Source: Roseateles terrae (GTDB lineage Bacteria; Pseudomonadota; Gammaproteobacteria; Burkholderiales; Burkholderiaceae_C). From it: 64,000 nucleotides of DNA. Below the pieces are notes generated by a model. That model saw only the letters and a list, made by a program, of their open reading frames with translations. It searched no databases and was not told the origin of the DNA. Both the position numbers and the translations under genes were made by a program. Below, piece by piece: positions 10,861-19,215 of the stretch. Position 1 is the first letter of the stretch, and each line of letters starts with the position of its first letter. The stretch is taken from positions 1-64,000 of the forward strand of contig NZ_JACHXO010000004.1 of NCBI RefSeq assembly GCF_014192155.1. Reading direction: 5' to 3'.

Positions 10861-11733
10861 TCACGACACACGCTTCCTGGCGCGCGAGGCACGCCACAAC
10901 AGGCCCAGCGCAAACGGCACGCCGTCCACCAGATACCGGTGGGCCAGACGGCCCGGTTCCTGCACCAGCCGGTGCAGCCATTCCAGACCGGAGCGCTGCA
11001 TCCAGCCCGGGGCCCGTTTCACATCCCCAGCTACAAAACTGAAGCTCACGCCGACGCCCAGGAACCAGGCGTTCGGCGCCAGTGGCCGCAGCCGCGCAAT
11101 CAGCTTCTCCTGCTTCGGCGAGCCCAGACCGATGAAGACGATCTGCGGCTGCCAGTCGGTCAGCAGGCGCTCCAGGCGAGCCATCTCTTCGGGCTTCTGC
11201 TCGAAGCCGAACGGCGGGCACAGGCAGCGCACCGTGGCGTCATGACCCTGCGGAATCAGCGTATCGGCCGCGGCCTCGGCCGCACCCTCATTGCCGCCGA
11301 TCAGCGCCATGCGCAGGCCGGCCTGATGGGCGCGCGCCACCAGCTTCACAAACAGGTCGGAGCCGGTCAGCCGTGTCGGCAGCGGCGTGCCCTGCAGCTG
11401 GCTGGCCCAGACGATGGGACGGCCATCGGCGGTGAAGACATTCGCATCCGCCACCAGCGCCCGGAACTCGGGCTCCTGCCGCCAGCGGCGCAGGATGTCG
11501 ACATTGGGCGTCACCACCCAGCCGCCCCGGCCGGCCAGCGCCTCGCTGACGATGTGCTCGGTCAACTGCGGCACGGTGCTGGCCACGAAGGGCAGACCGT
11601 CCACAGCGATGGTGGGCAGCGTCGCCCCGCCGGTGGCGGCCGCGGAAGCAGCGGAAGGAGTCATGGGAAGGCTTGCACTCATCGGGAGGTTGGACAACGG
11701 CGCGGTCACAGATCTCGTTTGGTTCGCACCCAC
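10861..11733 (-). CDS. WecG/TagA/CpsF family glycosyltransferase (GT26)
   Basis: GT26 enzymes transfer an N-acetylmannosaminuronate, N-acetylmannosamine or glucose-type residue to a lipid-linked acceptor early in polysaccharide assembly. The 290-residue product has VVTPNVDILRRWR, FTADGRPIVWASQLQGTPLPTRLTGSDLF, RMALIGGNEGAAEAAADTL, CPPFGFEQKPEEM, and VFIGLGSPKQEKLIARL followed by FLGVGVSFSFVAGDVKRAPGWMQ, all signature blocks. The start is uncertain: a GTG overlaps the upstream gene, while ATG codons at 11682 and 11664 lie just before the conserved domain, none with a strong Shine-Dalgarno. The first ~40 residues are Ala/Thr-rich and not part of the fold. Confidence 0.93.
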   Translation of the reverse strand: MGANQTRSVTAPLSNLPMSASLPMTPSAASAAATGGATLPTIAVDGLPFVASTVPQLTEHIVSEALAGRGGWVVTPNVDILRRWRQEPEFRALVADANVFTADGRPIVWASQLQGTPLPTRLTGSDLFVKLVARAHQAGLRMALIGGNEGAAEAAADTLIPQGHDATVRCLCPPFGFEQKPEEMARLERLLTDWQPQIVFIGLGSPKQEKLIARLRPLAPNAWFLGVGVSFSFVAGDVKRAPGWMQRSGLEWLHRLVQEPGRLAHRYLVDGVPFALGLLWRASRARKRVS

Positions 11734-12914
11734 TCCACCTGGCGCTTGAAGACAAAGCGCAGATACAGCGGAATCTTGGCGAGCAACAGCAGCGGCGCGC
11801 CGGCCAGTTCGGACAGACTCAGAATGTCATCCGCCCAGCGTTGCTGCGCGATGACAATGGCGCCGGCCAGCATCAGCACGCTGAGCAGAGCGATCACCAG
11901 CGGTGCCCACCAGCCCAGCAGCAACGCCAGCACCAGGGTGACCAGCAGCCAGCCCACCTGCATCAGCGCCAGCAGGGTCAGCGGTGGCACCAGCATGTCC
12001 AGCACCTGCAGCAGCTGCCCGCCGCGACCCGGACGCATCGAGCGCCACAGCAGCCGCGGGCCCTCGCCCACCAGCATCGCCAGATGGCCGTGTTCCCAGC
12101 GGGTGCGCTGGCTGGCGGCGCCTTCCTGGCTCTTGGCGAACACGCTCGTGACCAGCGCGTCTTCACACAGCAGCGGCGGCGCGCCGAGCTGGGCCAGGCG
12201 CACGCCCAGCTGCATGTCTTCGGCCAGATGGCCACTGGCCAGCGGTGCCTGCACCGCCACGGCCCAGGGGAAGGCCATGCCGGTGCCATACAGGCCGCAC
12301 GGCAGGCCAAGCTGATGCATGCCGCGCGGGCGCACCAGATTCTTCACTCGCATGGCAAATTCGGCGATGCGGGCCTTGAGGCCGTCGTTGGCCGCATGCA
12401 TCAGGTAGGTCGCCTGCACCGGACGGCCGGTGGCATGCGCCACCGAGGCGATGCGCGGCAGCAGGCGCGGGCCCAGTTCACAGTCGGCGTCCAGGATCAC
12501 CACCACATCGGGCGCGAACCCTTCCTCGATGGCCAGCCGTTCCAGATGCCGCACGCCGAAGTCGAGCGCAAACCCCTTGCCGCGATCGGTCGCATGGCTG
12601 CGCTCCACCACGGTGACGTCGAAATCACGCGCCTGGGCCGCGGTGTCGTCGGTGCAGTTGTCCGCCACCACCAGGATGCGGTCCTGCGGGCCCAGTTGCG
12701 CCAGCGCCTGCATCAGTGTCGGGCGCAGGCCGCGGCCTTCGTTGTGCGCCGGCATGACCACCGCAATCCGTTCCGGACGCGGATGCTCCCGCTCGGTCCG
12801 GTCCGGCAGCAAGGCCAGCACCACCTGACTCAGCAGCAGCCAGGCCGGCACCGCCAGCAACAGGCTCAGCAGCAGCACCAGGAACCAGGGCAGGCCCTGC
12901 AGCAGTTCAAGCAT
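11706..12914 (-). CDS. Membrane-bound family 2 glycosyltransferase
   Basis: Processive-type GT2 glycosyltransferase of 402 residues anchored by an N-terminal helix (ELLQGLPWFLVLLLSLLLAV) and C-terminal helices (VLDMLVPPLTLLALMQVGWLL and following). The catalytic domain carries IAVVMPAHNEGRGLRPTL, VVADNCTDDTA, the DAD motif in VVILDADCELGPRLLP, an acidic ED in SGHLAEDMQLGVRL, and QRTRWEHGHLA, the QxxRW signature. The ATG used overlaps the stop of the preceding glycosyltransferase by 8 bases; longer in-frame extensions run into that gene and are not real. It probably builds or extends the lipid-linked repeat unit. Confidence 0.92.
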   Translation of the reverse strand: MLELLQGLPWFLVLLLSLLLAVPAWLLLSQVVLALLPDRTEREHPRPERIAVVMPAHNEGRGLRPTLMQALAQLGPQDRILVVADNCTDDTAAQARDFDVTVVERSHATDRGKGFALDFGVRHLERLAIEEGFAPDVVVILDADCELGPRLLPRIASVAHATGRPVQATYLMHAANDGLKARIAEFAMRVKNLVRPRGMHQLGLPCGLYGTGMAFPWAVAVQAPLASGHLAEDMQLGVRLAQLGAPPLLCEDALVTSVFAKSQEGAASQRTRWEHGHLAMLVGEGPRLLWRSMRPGRGGQLLQVLDMLVPPLTLLALMQVGWLLVTLVLALLLGWWAPLVIALLSVLMLAGAIVIAQQRWADDILSLSELAGAPLLLLAKIPLYLRFVFKRQVEWVRTKRDL

Positions 12915-14256
12915 GGACAAACTCCTGGAACAGATCGGCGAGTCGCTCGGCCTCGACATCCACATCGTGACGCACCAGCACTCGCTGTCGCGCCGCCTGA
13001 CCCATGCGGGCCAGCGTGGTGTCGTCGGTGCGCAGGCAGGCCAGCATGGCGGTGGCCAGGGCCGGGGCATCCCCGGCCGGCACCAGCCAGCCATTCTCAT
13101 CCGGCAGCACCAGTTCGGGTATCCCCGCAATGCCGGTGCTCACCACCGGGCGGCCCAGCGCCATCGCTTCCATCACCACCACCGGCAGGCCTTCGGCGAA
13201 GCTCGCCAGCACCAGGGCGCGTGCGTCCAGCAGTTCCTGGCGGACCTGATCGCTGCTGATCCAGCCGGTGATGCGCACATGTTTCTCCAGCCGATGGGCG
13301 CGGATGCGCTCTTCGATCGGGCCGCGCAGTTCGCCGTCACCGGCCAGCACCAGCTCGAAATCGGGCTCCTGCTGGGCCACCAGCGCGGCGGCTTCGATCA
13401 GCAGCAGATGGCCTTTCTGCTCGGACAGGCGTCCGATGCAGACCAGTCGGCGACCCGACGGCGGCGCAGTCTGCACCTGATGGAAGGCCGGCTCCAGACC
13501 GCAGTGCACCACCCGCACCTTGCCCCAGTGCTGCCGGTCCACCCAGCGGTAGAGCTGGCTGCGGCAGAAGGAGGTGATGGCCACCACGAAGCGTGCGCGG
13601 CGGATCTTCTCGCCCAGGTGCAGGAACTCGGGTTTGTCGAATTCTTCCGGGCCATGCACGGTGAAGCTGTAGCCGGGGCCACCGAGCGCTTCGACCAGCA
13701 TCGCCACTTCCGCCGAATTGGTGCCGAAGTGCGCATGCACATGAGTGGCACCGGCCTCGCGCAGCATGCGCAGCGCGACACAGGCCTCCGCCAGATACAC
13801 CAGGTGCAGGGGCCACGGCCGGTCGGCGCGCAGGCCGATACGAAGCGCCAGACGGAACGCCTCAAGGAAGCGCCCCGGGGCGCGCATCGCCTCGCCAAAG
13901 AAGGCCTTGACCAGCGCGAGGCCACCGCCCTGCAGCAGGTATTGGGTGCGGGCCTTTTCGGCCTGGTCCTGCGCATCCGGTGCGGGATCGTCCCACCCCC
14001 GGATCGCCAGCCGCTGCACCGGCACGCCATGCTTCTCCAGCGCCAGGATCTCGCGGCGGATGAAGGTGTGGCTCACCTTGGGGTAGTGGTTGACGAGATA
14101 CGCGACCTTCACGGAATTCCTTGGAGCGGCAGGAGGGACAGGGGTGGCGGGCCCGGCCGGGTCCGCCGGGGTGGGGCGCGATGATGCGTGCACCGCAACG
14201 GGCGGCTCGATGACCTTGGTCATGCCGGGTGTCCCGGAGAAGGACGACCCGCTCAT
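12907..14256 (-). CDS. Family 4 glycosyltransferase, WcaL/ExoL-like
   Basis: GT-B glycosyltransferase of 449 residues. After a Pro/Ala-rich leader, the fold begins VKVAYLVNHYPKVSHTFIRREILALEKHGVPV, typical of colanic-acid WcaL-like enzymes, with HVHAHFGTNSAEVAML and FTVHGPEEFDKPEF. The donor domain shows LVCIGRLSEQKGHLLLIEAA, LVLAGDGELRGPIEERI, SFAEGLPVVVMEAMALGRPVVST and PELVLPDENGWLVPAGD, including the E-x7-E motif of GT4. ATG overlaps the stop of the secreted-protein gene upstream as ATGA, which fixes the start despite longer in-frame codons. Confidence 0.93.
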   Translation of the reverse strand: MSGSSFSGTPGMTKVIEPPVAVHASSRPTPADPAGPATPVPPAAPRNSVKVAYLVNHYPKVSHTFIRREILALEKHGVPVQRLAIRGWDDPAPDAQDQAEKARTQYLLQGGGLALVKAFFGEAMRAPGRFLEAFRLALRIGLRADRPWPLHLVYLAEACVALRMLREAGATHVHAHFGTNSAEVAMLVEALGGPGYSFTVHGPEEFDKPEFLHLGEKIRRARFVVAITSFCRSQLYRWVDRQHWGKVRVVHCGLEPAFHQVQTAPPSGRRLVCIGRLSEQKGHLLLIEAAALVAQQEPDFELVLAGDGELRGPIEERIRAHRLEKHVRITGWISSDQVRQELLDARALVLASFAEGLPVVVMEAMALGRPVVSTGIAGIPELVLPDENGWLVPAGDAPALATAMLACLRTDDTTLARMGQAARQRVLVRHDVDVEAERLADLFQEFVHA

Positions 14257-15713
14257 GCGCGCCCCGCCACACGCAGGTCGGCGCTGGCGCTGCCGTTGCC
14301 GGAGGCCTTCACCGAGGTCCGCACCGAGGCGACGCCCTCGGGCCACTCGAATTTCGCGCTCTTGCCGTTCTCCAGATCGCCGCTGTCGGCCAGGGTGCGG
14401 CCACCCTTGTCCTTGATTTCCACCCGCAATCTGGCCTCGCCGGTGCAGCGGGCCGTGACGCGGCAGGCCTCTCCGGCCTTGGGACGGGCCCAGCTCACGC
14501 CGCTGAGCTGGCGATTGCCTTCCACCGCCAGCACCGCCTCGCGGGCCTCTTCAAACACCACCGCCTGGCGCCAGGTGTCGTAGCGCGCGCGGGCATTGCC
14601 CTTGACCACGCGCCAGTCCCCGCGCATGGAGAGCACATTCATCGGGGCGTCCAGATCGACCGGGCGGTCGTTGCCGTCCAGCCAGCCCTTGGTCGTTTTC
14701 ACCTGACGCAGCGCGCCGCGCAGCCGCTCCAGATCGTTGCCGACCTGGCTGTTCCAGCCGTTCTTCAGCACGATGGGGAACTTGGCGCCGATCTCGGCAT
14801 AGATGCAGAAGGGGGTGCCGACGTTGCGGTCCACCACATAGCCACCGTAGCGCTTGAGGGTCTCGCCGATCTTGCGCATGCTGAGGTCGCCCAGCGAGCG
14901 GATCTCGAAGTCCTGCGGCAGCATCAGCAGTGCGCCTTCCGGGATCTGCCCCTTGTTCTGTTCCACGCCGCGGTCGGCGGAGGTGGCGGGAAAGATGTAG
15001 CCGGGCGACGGGCTCAGGCCCGAGTAGGTCAGGGACATCGCCAGCGCATGGTGATAGAACGATTCGCCGTCCTCGATTTCATGCTTGCGGATGAGGCCGC
15101 CCATGGTGGGCACGCCTGCGGCGCGTGCGCCCTGGAAGTAATGCGCCGGGTCGCCCCAACCGCGGCCATCCAGCTTCGTCCAGGCGTATTGCTGGGCGCG
15201 CCAGTCGTCCCCCACCTTCTTCAGCTGGAAGAAGGAATGGATGACGCCGGCCACCGGATCAACCAGGTCGGCATGGCCGTCCGAGCCGCTGGCGGGCAGC
15301 ACGCCAGCCGGCCAGCGCGGGATCAGCACTTCCGGGACCATCGCCTCAGCATCCGGATCCCACACGCCCTTTTGGTTCAGCGGGCCCAGCACACGCTGCG
15401 GTTGATCGTCCGGGCTGCACAGGAACACCCCCACTGAATACTTGCCGCTTTCGATGGCGGGGAAATAGGCGTCCTTGGGAATGCTCCAGCTGTCCAGCAC
15501 CGGCTCGACCGGGCGGCAGTTCCAGGGAGACTGGGCGGAGAACGGGCGTTCAGCGGTGCCGAACCTGCCGTCCTGGCGCCCCTCCCCACGGTCGCCGCCG
15601 CGGCGCTTGTCCGAACGCTCCGCCTGGGCCGAAGCCAAGCCCGGCGCCAGCGCCGCAGCGGCCAGCCCCAGGCTGGCGCCGCACCAGTGGCGTCGATCCC
15701 ATTGCATCGTCAT
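14253..15713 (-). CDS. Secreted protein of unknown function, paralog of the 16460-18088 product
   Basis: No function recognised. The 486 residues start with a signal sequence containing DRRHWCGASLGLAAAALAPGLASAQ; the twin arginine suggests possible Tat export. The core (55-330) shares long identical blocks with the product of 16460-18088: RPFSAQSPW near 56-64, SDGHAD (144-149), IHSFFQL (158-164), YFQGARA (192-198), GLIRKHE, HHALAMSLTY (221-230), FPATSAD (241-247), ALLMLP (261-266), and LKRYGGYVVDRNVGTPF (286-302). A C-terminal beta-rich region (about 400-480) may be a carbohydrate-binding-type module. Conserved His/Asp/Arg/Tyr residues and operon position suggest a periplasmic or surface enzyme acting on the polysaccharide, such as a lyase or hydrolase (inference). 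The layout recalls large families of uncharacterised exported actinobacterial proteins (from memory, unchecked). Confidence 0.85.
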   Translation of the reverse strand: MTMQWDRRHWCGASLGLAAAALAPGLASAQAERSDKRRGGDRGEGRQDGRFGTAERPFSAQSPWNCRPVEPVLDSWSIPKDAYFPAIESGKYSVGVFLCSPDDQPQRVLGPLNQKGVWDPDAEAMVPEVLIPRWPAGVLPASGSDGHADLVDPVAGVIHSFFQLKKVGDDWRAQQYAWTKLDGRGWGDPAHYFQGARAAGVPTMGGLIRKHEIEDGESFYHHALAMSLTYSGLSPSPGYIFPATSADRGVEQNKGQIPEGALLMLPQDFEIRSLGDLSMRKIGETLKRYGGYVVDRNVGTPFCIYAEIGAKFPIVLKNGWNSQVGNDLERLRGALRQVKTTKGWLDGNDRPVDLDAPMNVLSMRGDWRVVKGNARARYDTWRQAVVFEEAREAVLAVEGNRQLSGVSWARPKAGEACRVTARCTGEARLRVEIKDKGGRTLADSGDLENGKSAKFEWPEGVASVRTSVKASGNGSASADLRVAGRA

Positions 15714-15809
15714 GTTGGCTACCCTTCCGTACTTCCCTCGATCACGCGGACCGGCGACCTGTGCGGTCGCCGGTCACCCAGCCATGCGGGTGGCCACCCC
15801 TGTCTCTAT

Positions 15810-16463
15810 TCAACCGCCGATCGATGTCGTCGGTGTTTTTATTGGTTCGTCCTGCACCGGTGTCCGGGACACCGGCATCCCTGCATCCGATGCAGAGGGC
15901 GGCACCAGACCGGTGCCTGCGGAGGGCGCTGTGCCATCCGCCGTCGGCAAGGGCAGGATTCGTGCCGGGTTGCCCACGGCGGTCGCGCCCGGGGGCACGT
16001 CCTGTAACACCACGGCCATGGCGCCGACGCGGCAGCCCGCGCCCAGACGCACACCGCCGAGCACCTGCGCATAGGCGCCCAGCTCCACGCCGTCCTCCAG
16101 CACCGGACAAGGGCCGTCCGGCACCCGGTTACCCAGCGTCACACCTTGTCGCAAGGTGCAGTTGGCGCCGATGACGGTGGCGGGATTCACGAAGATGCCG
16201 CCAAAGTGCCAGATGCGCAATCCGGGACCAATTCGGCAATCCTTGGGCAGGCTGATGCCGGTCACCGTCTCCACGACGCGGAACATCAGCCAGTAGGCCT
16301 TGGTCCGCCAGCGGCGGCTGAACCCCTCCGGCATCGCGTCCACACGACGGCCGAAGCGGTAGACCCACAAGGCCCACAGCGATTGCTCACGCCGCCAGGC
16401 ACGTGCGTCTCCGCAGCGCGCCAGGTCGGCGTTCCAGTCCCGATCGGCATCTCCCTGGCTCAT
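15810..16463 (-). CDS. Serine acetyltransferase-like hexapeptide acetyltransferase
   Basis: Left-handed beta-helix acyltransferase of 217 residues, probably using acetyl-CoA to O-acetylate a polysaccharide sugar, like colanic-acid WcaB. A helical N-terminus is followed by hexapeptide repeats: GISLPKDCRIGPGLRIWHFGGIFVNPATVIGANCTLRQGVTLG, with the catalytic His in IWHFGG, and LEDGVELGAYAQVLGGVRLGAGCRVGAMAVVLQDVPPGATAVGNPA. A disordered Pro/Thr/Ser tail of about 40 residues closes the protein. Its ATG overlaps the stop of the upstream secreted-protein gene by 4 bases, placing it between two paralogous secreted proteins. True cysteine-pathway serine acetyltransferase is less likely given this context. 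Confidence 0.88.
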   Translation of the reverse strand: MSQGDADRDWNADLARCGDARAWRREQSLWALWVYRFGRRVDAMPEGFSRRWRTKAYWLMFRVVETVTGISLPKDCRIGPGLRIWHFGGIFVNPATVIGANCTLRQGVTLGNRVPDGPCPVLEDGVELGAYAQVLGGVRLGAGCRVGAMAVVLQDVPPGATAVGNPARILPLPTADGTAPSAGTGLVPPSASDAGMPVSRTPVQDEPIKTPTTSIGG

Positions 16464-18088
16464 TTCATCAAGGTCTTTCCGGACATGGGGGTCAACGGGG
16501 CATCGGAGATCAGCGTGCCGCCGACGCTGGACGTGGTGCCCGCATTGCCGCTGTAGGCATAGACGGCCACCCGTCCATAGTTGGCCGGCCAGCTGAAGCT
16601 GGCCACATTGCCATCGGACAGCTCGCCACTGTCATACAGCTTGCTGCCGCTGTTGTCATACAACGCGAGCCGCAGGCGCCCCCCGCCGCTGGTGCGCGCA
16701 GTCAGCTTGTAGGGCGTGCCGGCCACCGGCTTGGCCCAGGCCACGTTGCTGATGGTGCGCAGGCTGTAGTTCACCTGGATCACGTCGACCGCCGTGGCCG
16801 GGAAGACCACCGCCTGTTTCCAGGTGTCGAAGGTGCCCAGCGGCGAGCTGCGCTGCAGGTTCCACTGGCCGCGCAGCGACAGGATGTTCAGCCGCTGCTC
16901 GGGAATGATGGACACGCCGTTGCCATCGACCCAGCCCGACACGCTCATCACCTGACGCAAGGCCGCGCGCACCGCCTGCAGCTCATTGGCGGTGGTGTTG
17001 TCCCAGCCGTTGGGCATCAGGTTGAAGTTGCTGCCGTTTTCGGCGTAGATGACAAAGGGCGTGCCGTAATTGCGGTCCACCACGTAGCCGCCATAGCGCT
17101 TGAGCGTCTCCGCCACTTTCCGGAGTTTCAGGTTGGTGAGGGTACTGGTGTCAAACGTGGGCGGCAGCATCAGCAGCGAGCCTTGCGGAATGCCACCGGT
17201 GTTGGTGGTGGCCGCGTTGCTGTCCGCCGAGGTGGCTGGATAGATGTAGGTCGTGGCGGCGCTGAGCGCGTTGTAGGTCAGCGAGATGGCCAGCGCATGG
17301 CGGTACCAGCCCAGGCCGTCGTTCACTTCCGCCTTGCGGATGACGCCGCCGATGGCCGGCACGCCGACGGCGCGGGCGCCCTGGTAGTAGTGGCCGCCTT
17401 CACCGAAACCACGTCCCGCCAGCGGAGCCCAGGCGTATTGGCTGGCGCGCCAGGTGCCGTTCTCCAGCCGGAGCTGGAAGAACGAATGCACGATGCCCAT
17501 CGCCTCGTCAATGATGTCGGCATGGCCGTCCGAACCGGAGGCCGGCACCACATTGGCCGGCCAGCGCGGGATCACCACCGTGGGACGGTAGCCTTCGGCA
17601 TCCGGATCCCAGATGCCGCTGGTGTTGCCCACCAGCGGATAAACGGTGACCGACGGGTCCGAGGACAGCGCCTTGAACACCCCGGTGGACCAGGTGCCCT
17701 CGGCCACTGTCGGGTAGTAGTTCGACGTGGGAATCGAGAAGTCGCCCAGCACCGGCGCGACCGGTTGCATGTACCAGGGCGAGAAGGCGGCGAACGGCGT
17801 GTCATAGGTACCAAACACCCGGGCCGGGGCCGTTTGGGCGAGCGCCTCGGGGGGCGCCAGCCATTCGGTGCCGCACAGCATCACCGACAGGGCAGCGGCG
17901 GCCAGCGCGCGCGAAGGGCCGGTGCTGTGCGGTGCCAGGTCGACACCATCCGCGGACCTTCGAACGCCGGCGCGGCTCGGCGGTGAGCCGCCCGCAAAGC
18001 GTTCAGACCGCCGGAGCGCGCGGCCGGGCCACCCGTCGGGGATCGGGCGGGACGAAGCAAACAGCGATGACAGCGAGGGTGAAGTCAT
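16460..18088 (-). CDS. Secreted protein of unknown function, paralog of the 14253-15713 product
   Basis: No function recognised. Product of 542 residues. The ATG used has GGAGG seven bases upstream; a TTG two codons earlier is too close to it. An unusual Arg/Ser-rich leader of about 60 residues precedes the hydrophobic export segment ALAAAALSVMLCG and a likely cleavage after ALAQ. The core matches the paralog block by block: SDGHAD, VHSFFQL, QYAW, YYQGARAVGVPAIGGVIRK, RHALAISLTYNAL, YPATSAD, IPQGSLLMLPPTF, and LKRYGGYVVDRNYGTPF. The C-terminal region (VAWAKPVAGTPYKLTARTS onward) is a predicted beta-sandwich that ends without a PEP-CTERM or LPXTG-like tail. Operon position implies a role in polysaccharide processing, attachment or release (inference). 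Confidence 0.85.
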   Translation of the reverse strand: MTSPSLSSLFASSRPIPDGWPGRALRRSERFAGGSPPSRAGVRRSADGVDLAPHSTGPSRALAAAALSVMLCGTEWLAPPEALAQTAPARVFGTYDTPFAAFSPWYMQPVAPVLGDFSIPTSNYYPTVAEGTWSTGVFKALSSDPSVTVYPLVGNTSGIWDPDAEGYRPTVVIPRWPANVVPASGSDGHADIIDEAMGIVHSFFQLRLENGTWRASQYAWAPLAGRGFGEGGHYYQGARAVGVPAIGGVIRKAEVNDGLGWYRHALAISLTYNALSAATTYIYPATSADSNAATTNTGGIPQGSLLMLPPTFDTSTLTNLKLRKVAETLKRYGGYVVDRNYGTPFVIYAENGSNFNLMPNGWDNTTANELQAVRAALRQVMSVSGWVDGNGVSIIPEQRLNILSLRGQWNLQRSSPLGTFDTWKQAVVFPATAVDVIQVNYSLRTISNVAWAKPVAGTPYKLTARTSGGGRLRLALYDNSGSKLYDSGELSDGNVASFSWPANYGRVAVYAYSGNAGTTSSVGGTLISDAPLTPMSGKTLMK

Positions 18089-18090
18089 GG

Positions 18091-19215
18091 TCAAACCTCC
18101 TTCAACCGCTGGCCGCGCCCTGCCCCGACACGCTTGGCCAGCTCGTTGAAACGCCGCTCCACCTGGAAGGTAGAGACGTGCGCGATGCCGAAGACCACCA
18201 ACAACAGCAACGGTCGCTTCAGATATTTGACCCAGAGATCACCGCTGCCCAACCAGGTGGCCGCCAGGGGCAAGTGCCACACATAGAGTGCATAGGAAAC
18301 TGAAGCAATATAGGCAAATACCGAACCTCCCAACCAGACCGACAGACGATGACGCGGCTGCGCCATCAGCGCACCAACAAATGCGCCGGCCGCATAAGGC
18401 CGCAGATAGGTCAGCGGGTTGGAGACTTCGTGGCTCAGGAAGCTGCCGGCCATCAGCAGCAGCAGCAGCGCCGGCACCATGCCGCGGCGGGCCAGCACCT
18501 GCCGCACCTGTGGCCAGAAGCGCGAATGCATCACCAGCGCCAGGCAGGCGCCGGCCAGCAGGTCGTCGGCGCGGAACCAGGTCACGCTGGAGGCGGTGAT
18601 GTCGTGCGAGATGCGCATGCCGGTGAAAGTCATGAGCAGCGCCGGGAACAGCCACCAGATGGCCCGCACCCGCAGCCACAGCATCAGCCCGGCCAGCATG
18701 TAGAACTGCACTTCAACGCACAGGCTCCAGAAGTGGTCGATGGGCGGCACCAGCCGCTGCGGCGGCAAATTCGCGTAGAAAAAGAGGTAGCTGAACGCCG
18801 TCTCCAGATCGACCGGCCTGAACCACCAGACCACCGTCAGCGCAATCCACGCAGCCGGCACCACCCGCAGCAGGCGGCGGGCCAGGAAGCTGGAGACCGG
18901 CGGACGCTTGAGCAGCTGCCCGGTGATCAGATAGCCCGAGAGAATGAAGAACAGGGCCATGCCGAACATGCCCAGCGATTCATTCAACGGAATGCCGGCG
19001 ACGTGGAACGGCATCAGGTGCGTCCACAGCACCGCGAGGATGCTCACCGCGCGGACGCCATCGAGCACCGGGAAATGTTCGGACGGTGCGCGAGGCGCCG
19101 GGGCCTCGTGGGCGGCGCCATGTGCGGCATCGTGTGCGGCATCGTGTGCGGCGTCATGCACGGCGCCAGGGGCAACTTCGGGAGCGGGGATCGGGGAAGA
19201 AATCGGCGCGGTCAT
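18091..19215 (-). CDS. Acyltransferase-3 family membrane protein with AHDA-repeat leader
   Basis: Integral membrane acyltransferase of 374 residues, likely decorating the exopolysaccharide with acyl groups. The family core starts at about residue 47 (HFPVLDGVRAVSILAVLWTHLMPF, with the DGxR and H of the active region), followed by ALFFILSGYLITGQLL, FLARRLLRVVPAAW and FWSLCVEVQFYML, all hallmark motifs of the OafA/YrhL/ExoZ group. Upstream of the core lies a low-complexity leader of HDAA/HGAA tetrapeptides encoded by a 12-bp tandem repeat. It overlaps the Wzy-type gene by 4 bases. Functionally it parallels the acyltransferase at 5898-6923. Confidence 0.88.
   Translation of the reverse strand: MTAPISSPIPAPEVAPGAVHDAAHDAAHDAAHGAAHEAPAPRAPSEHFPVLDGVRAVSILAVLWTHLMPFHVAGIPLNESLGMFGMALFFILSGYLITGQLLKRPPVSSFLARRLLRVVPAAWIALTVVWWFRPVDLETAFSYLFFYANLPPQRLVPPIDHFWSLCVEVQFYMLAGLMLWLRVRAIWWLFPALLMTFTGMRISHDITASSVTWFRADDLLAGACLALVMHSRFWPQVRQVLARRGMVPALLLLLMAGSFLSHEVSNPLTYLRPYAAGAFVGALMAQPRHRLSVWLGGSVFAYIASVSYALYVWHLPLAATWLGSGDLWVKYLKRPLLLLVVFGIAHVSTFQVERRFNELAKRVGAGRGQRLKEV
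19109..19168. repeat. 12-bp tandem repeat inside the acyltransferase gene (five degenerate units)
   Basis: Units related to TGTGCGGCATCG follow each other five times; the two central copies (19121-19132, 19133-19144) are identical. In frame they encode the AHDA-type repeats in the N-terminal leader. Because the unit is a multiple of three, copy-number change would alter leader length without breaking the frame. Confidence 0.8.

Noticed and set aside
9736-12315. 859-codon forward open frame
   Set aside because: Antisense to three recognised glycosyltransferase genes; composition is His/Gln/Arg-rich and no family is recognisable.
12915-13130. N-terminal extension of the membrane GT2 glycosyltransferase
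   Set aside because: Extension is a shadow of the neighbouring glycosyltransferase gene; the natural start is the ATG overlapping that gene's stop, directly before a membrane helix.
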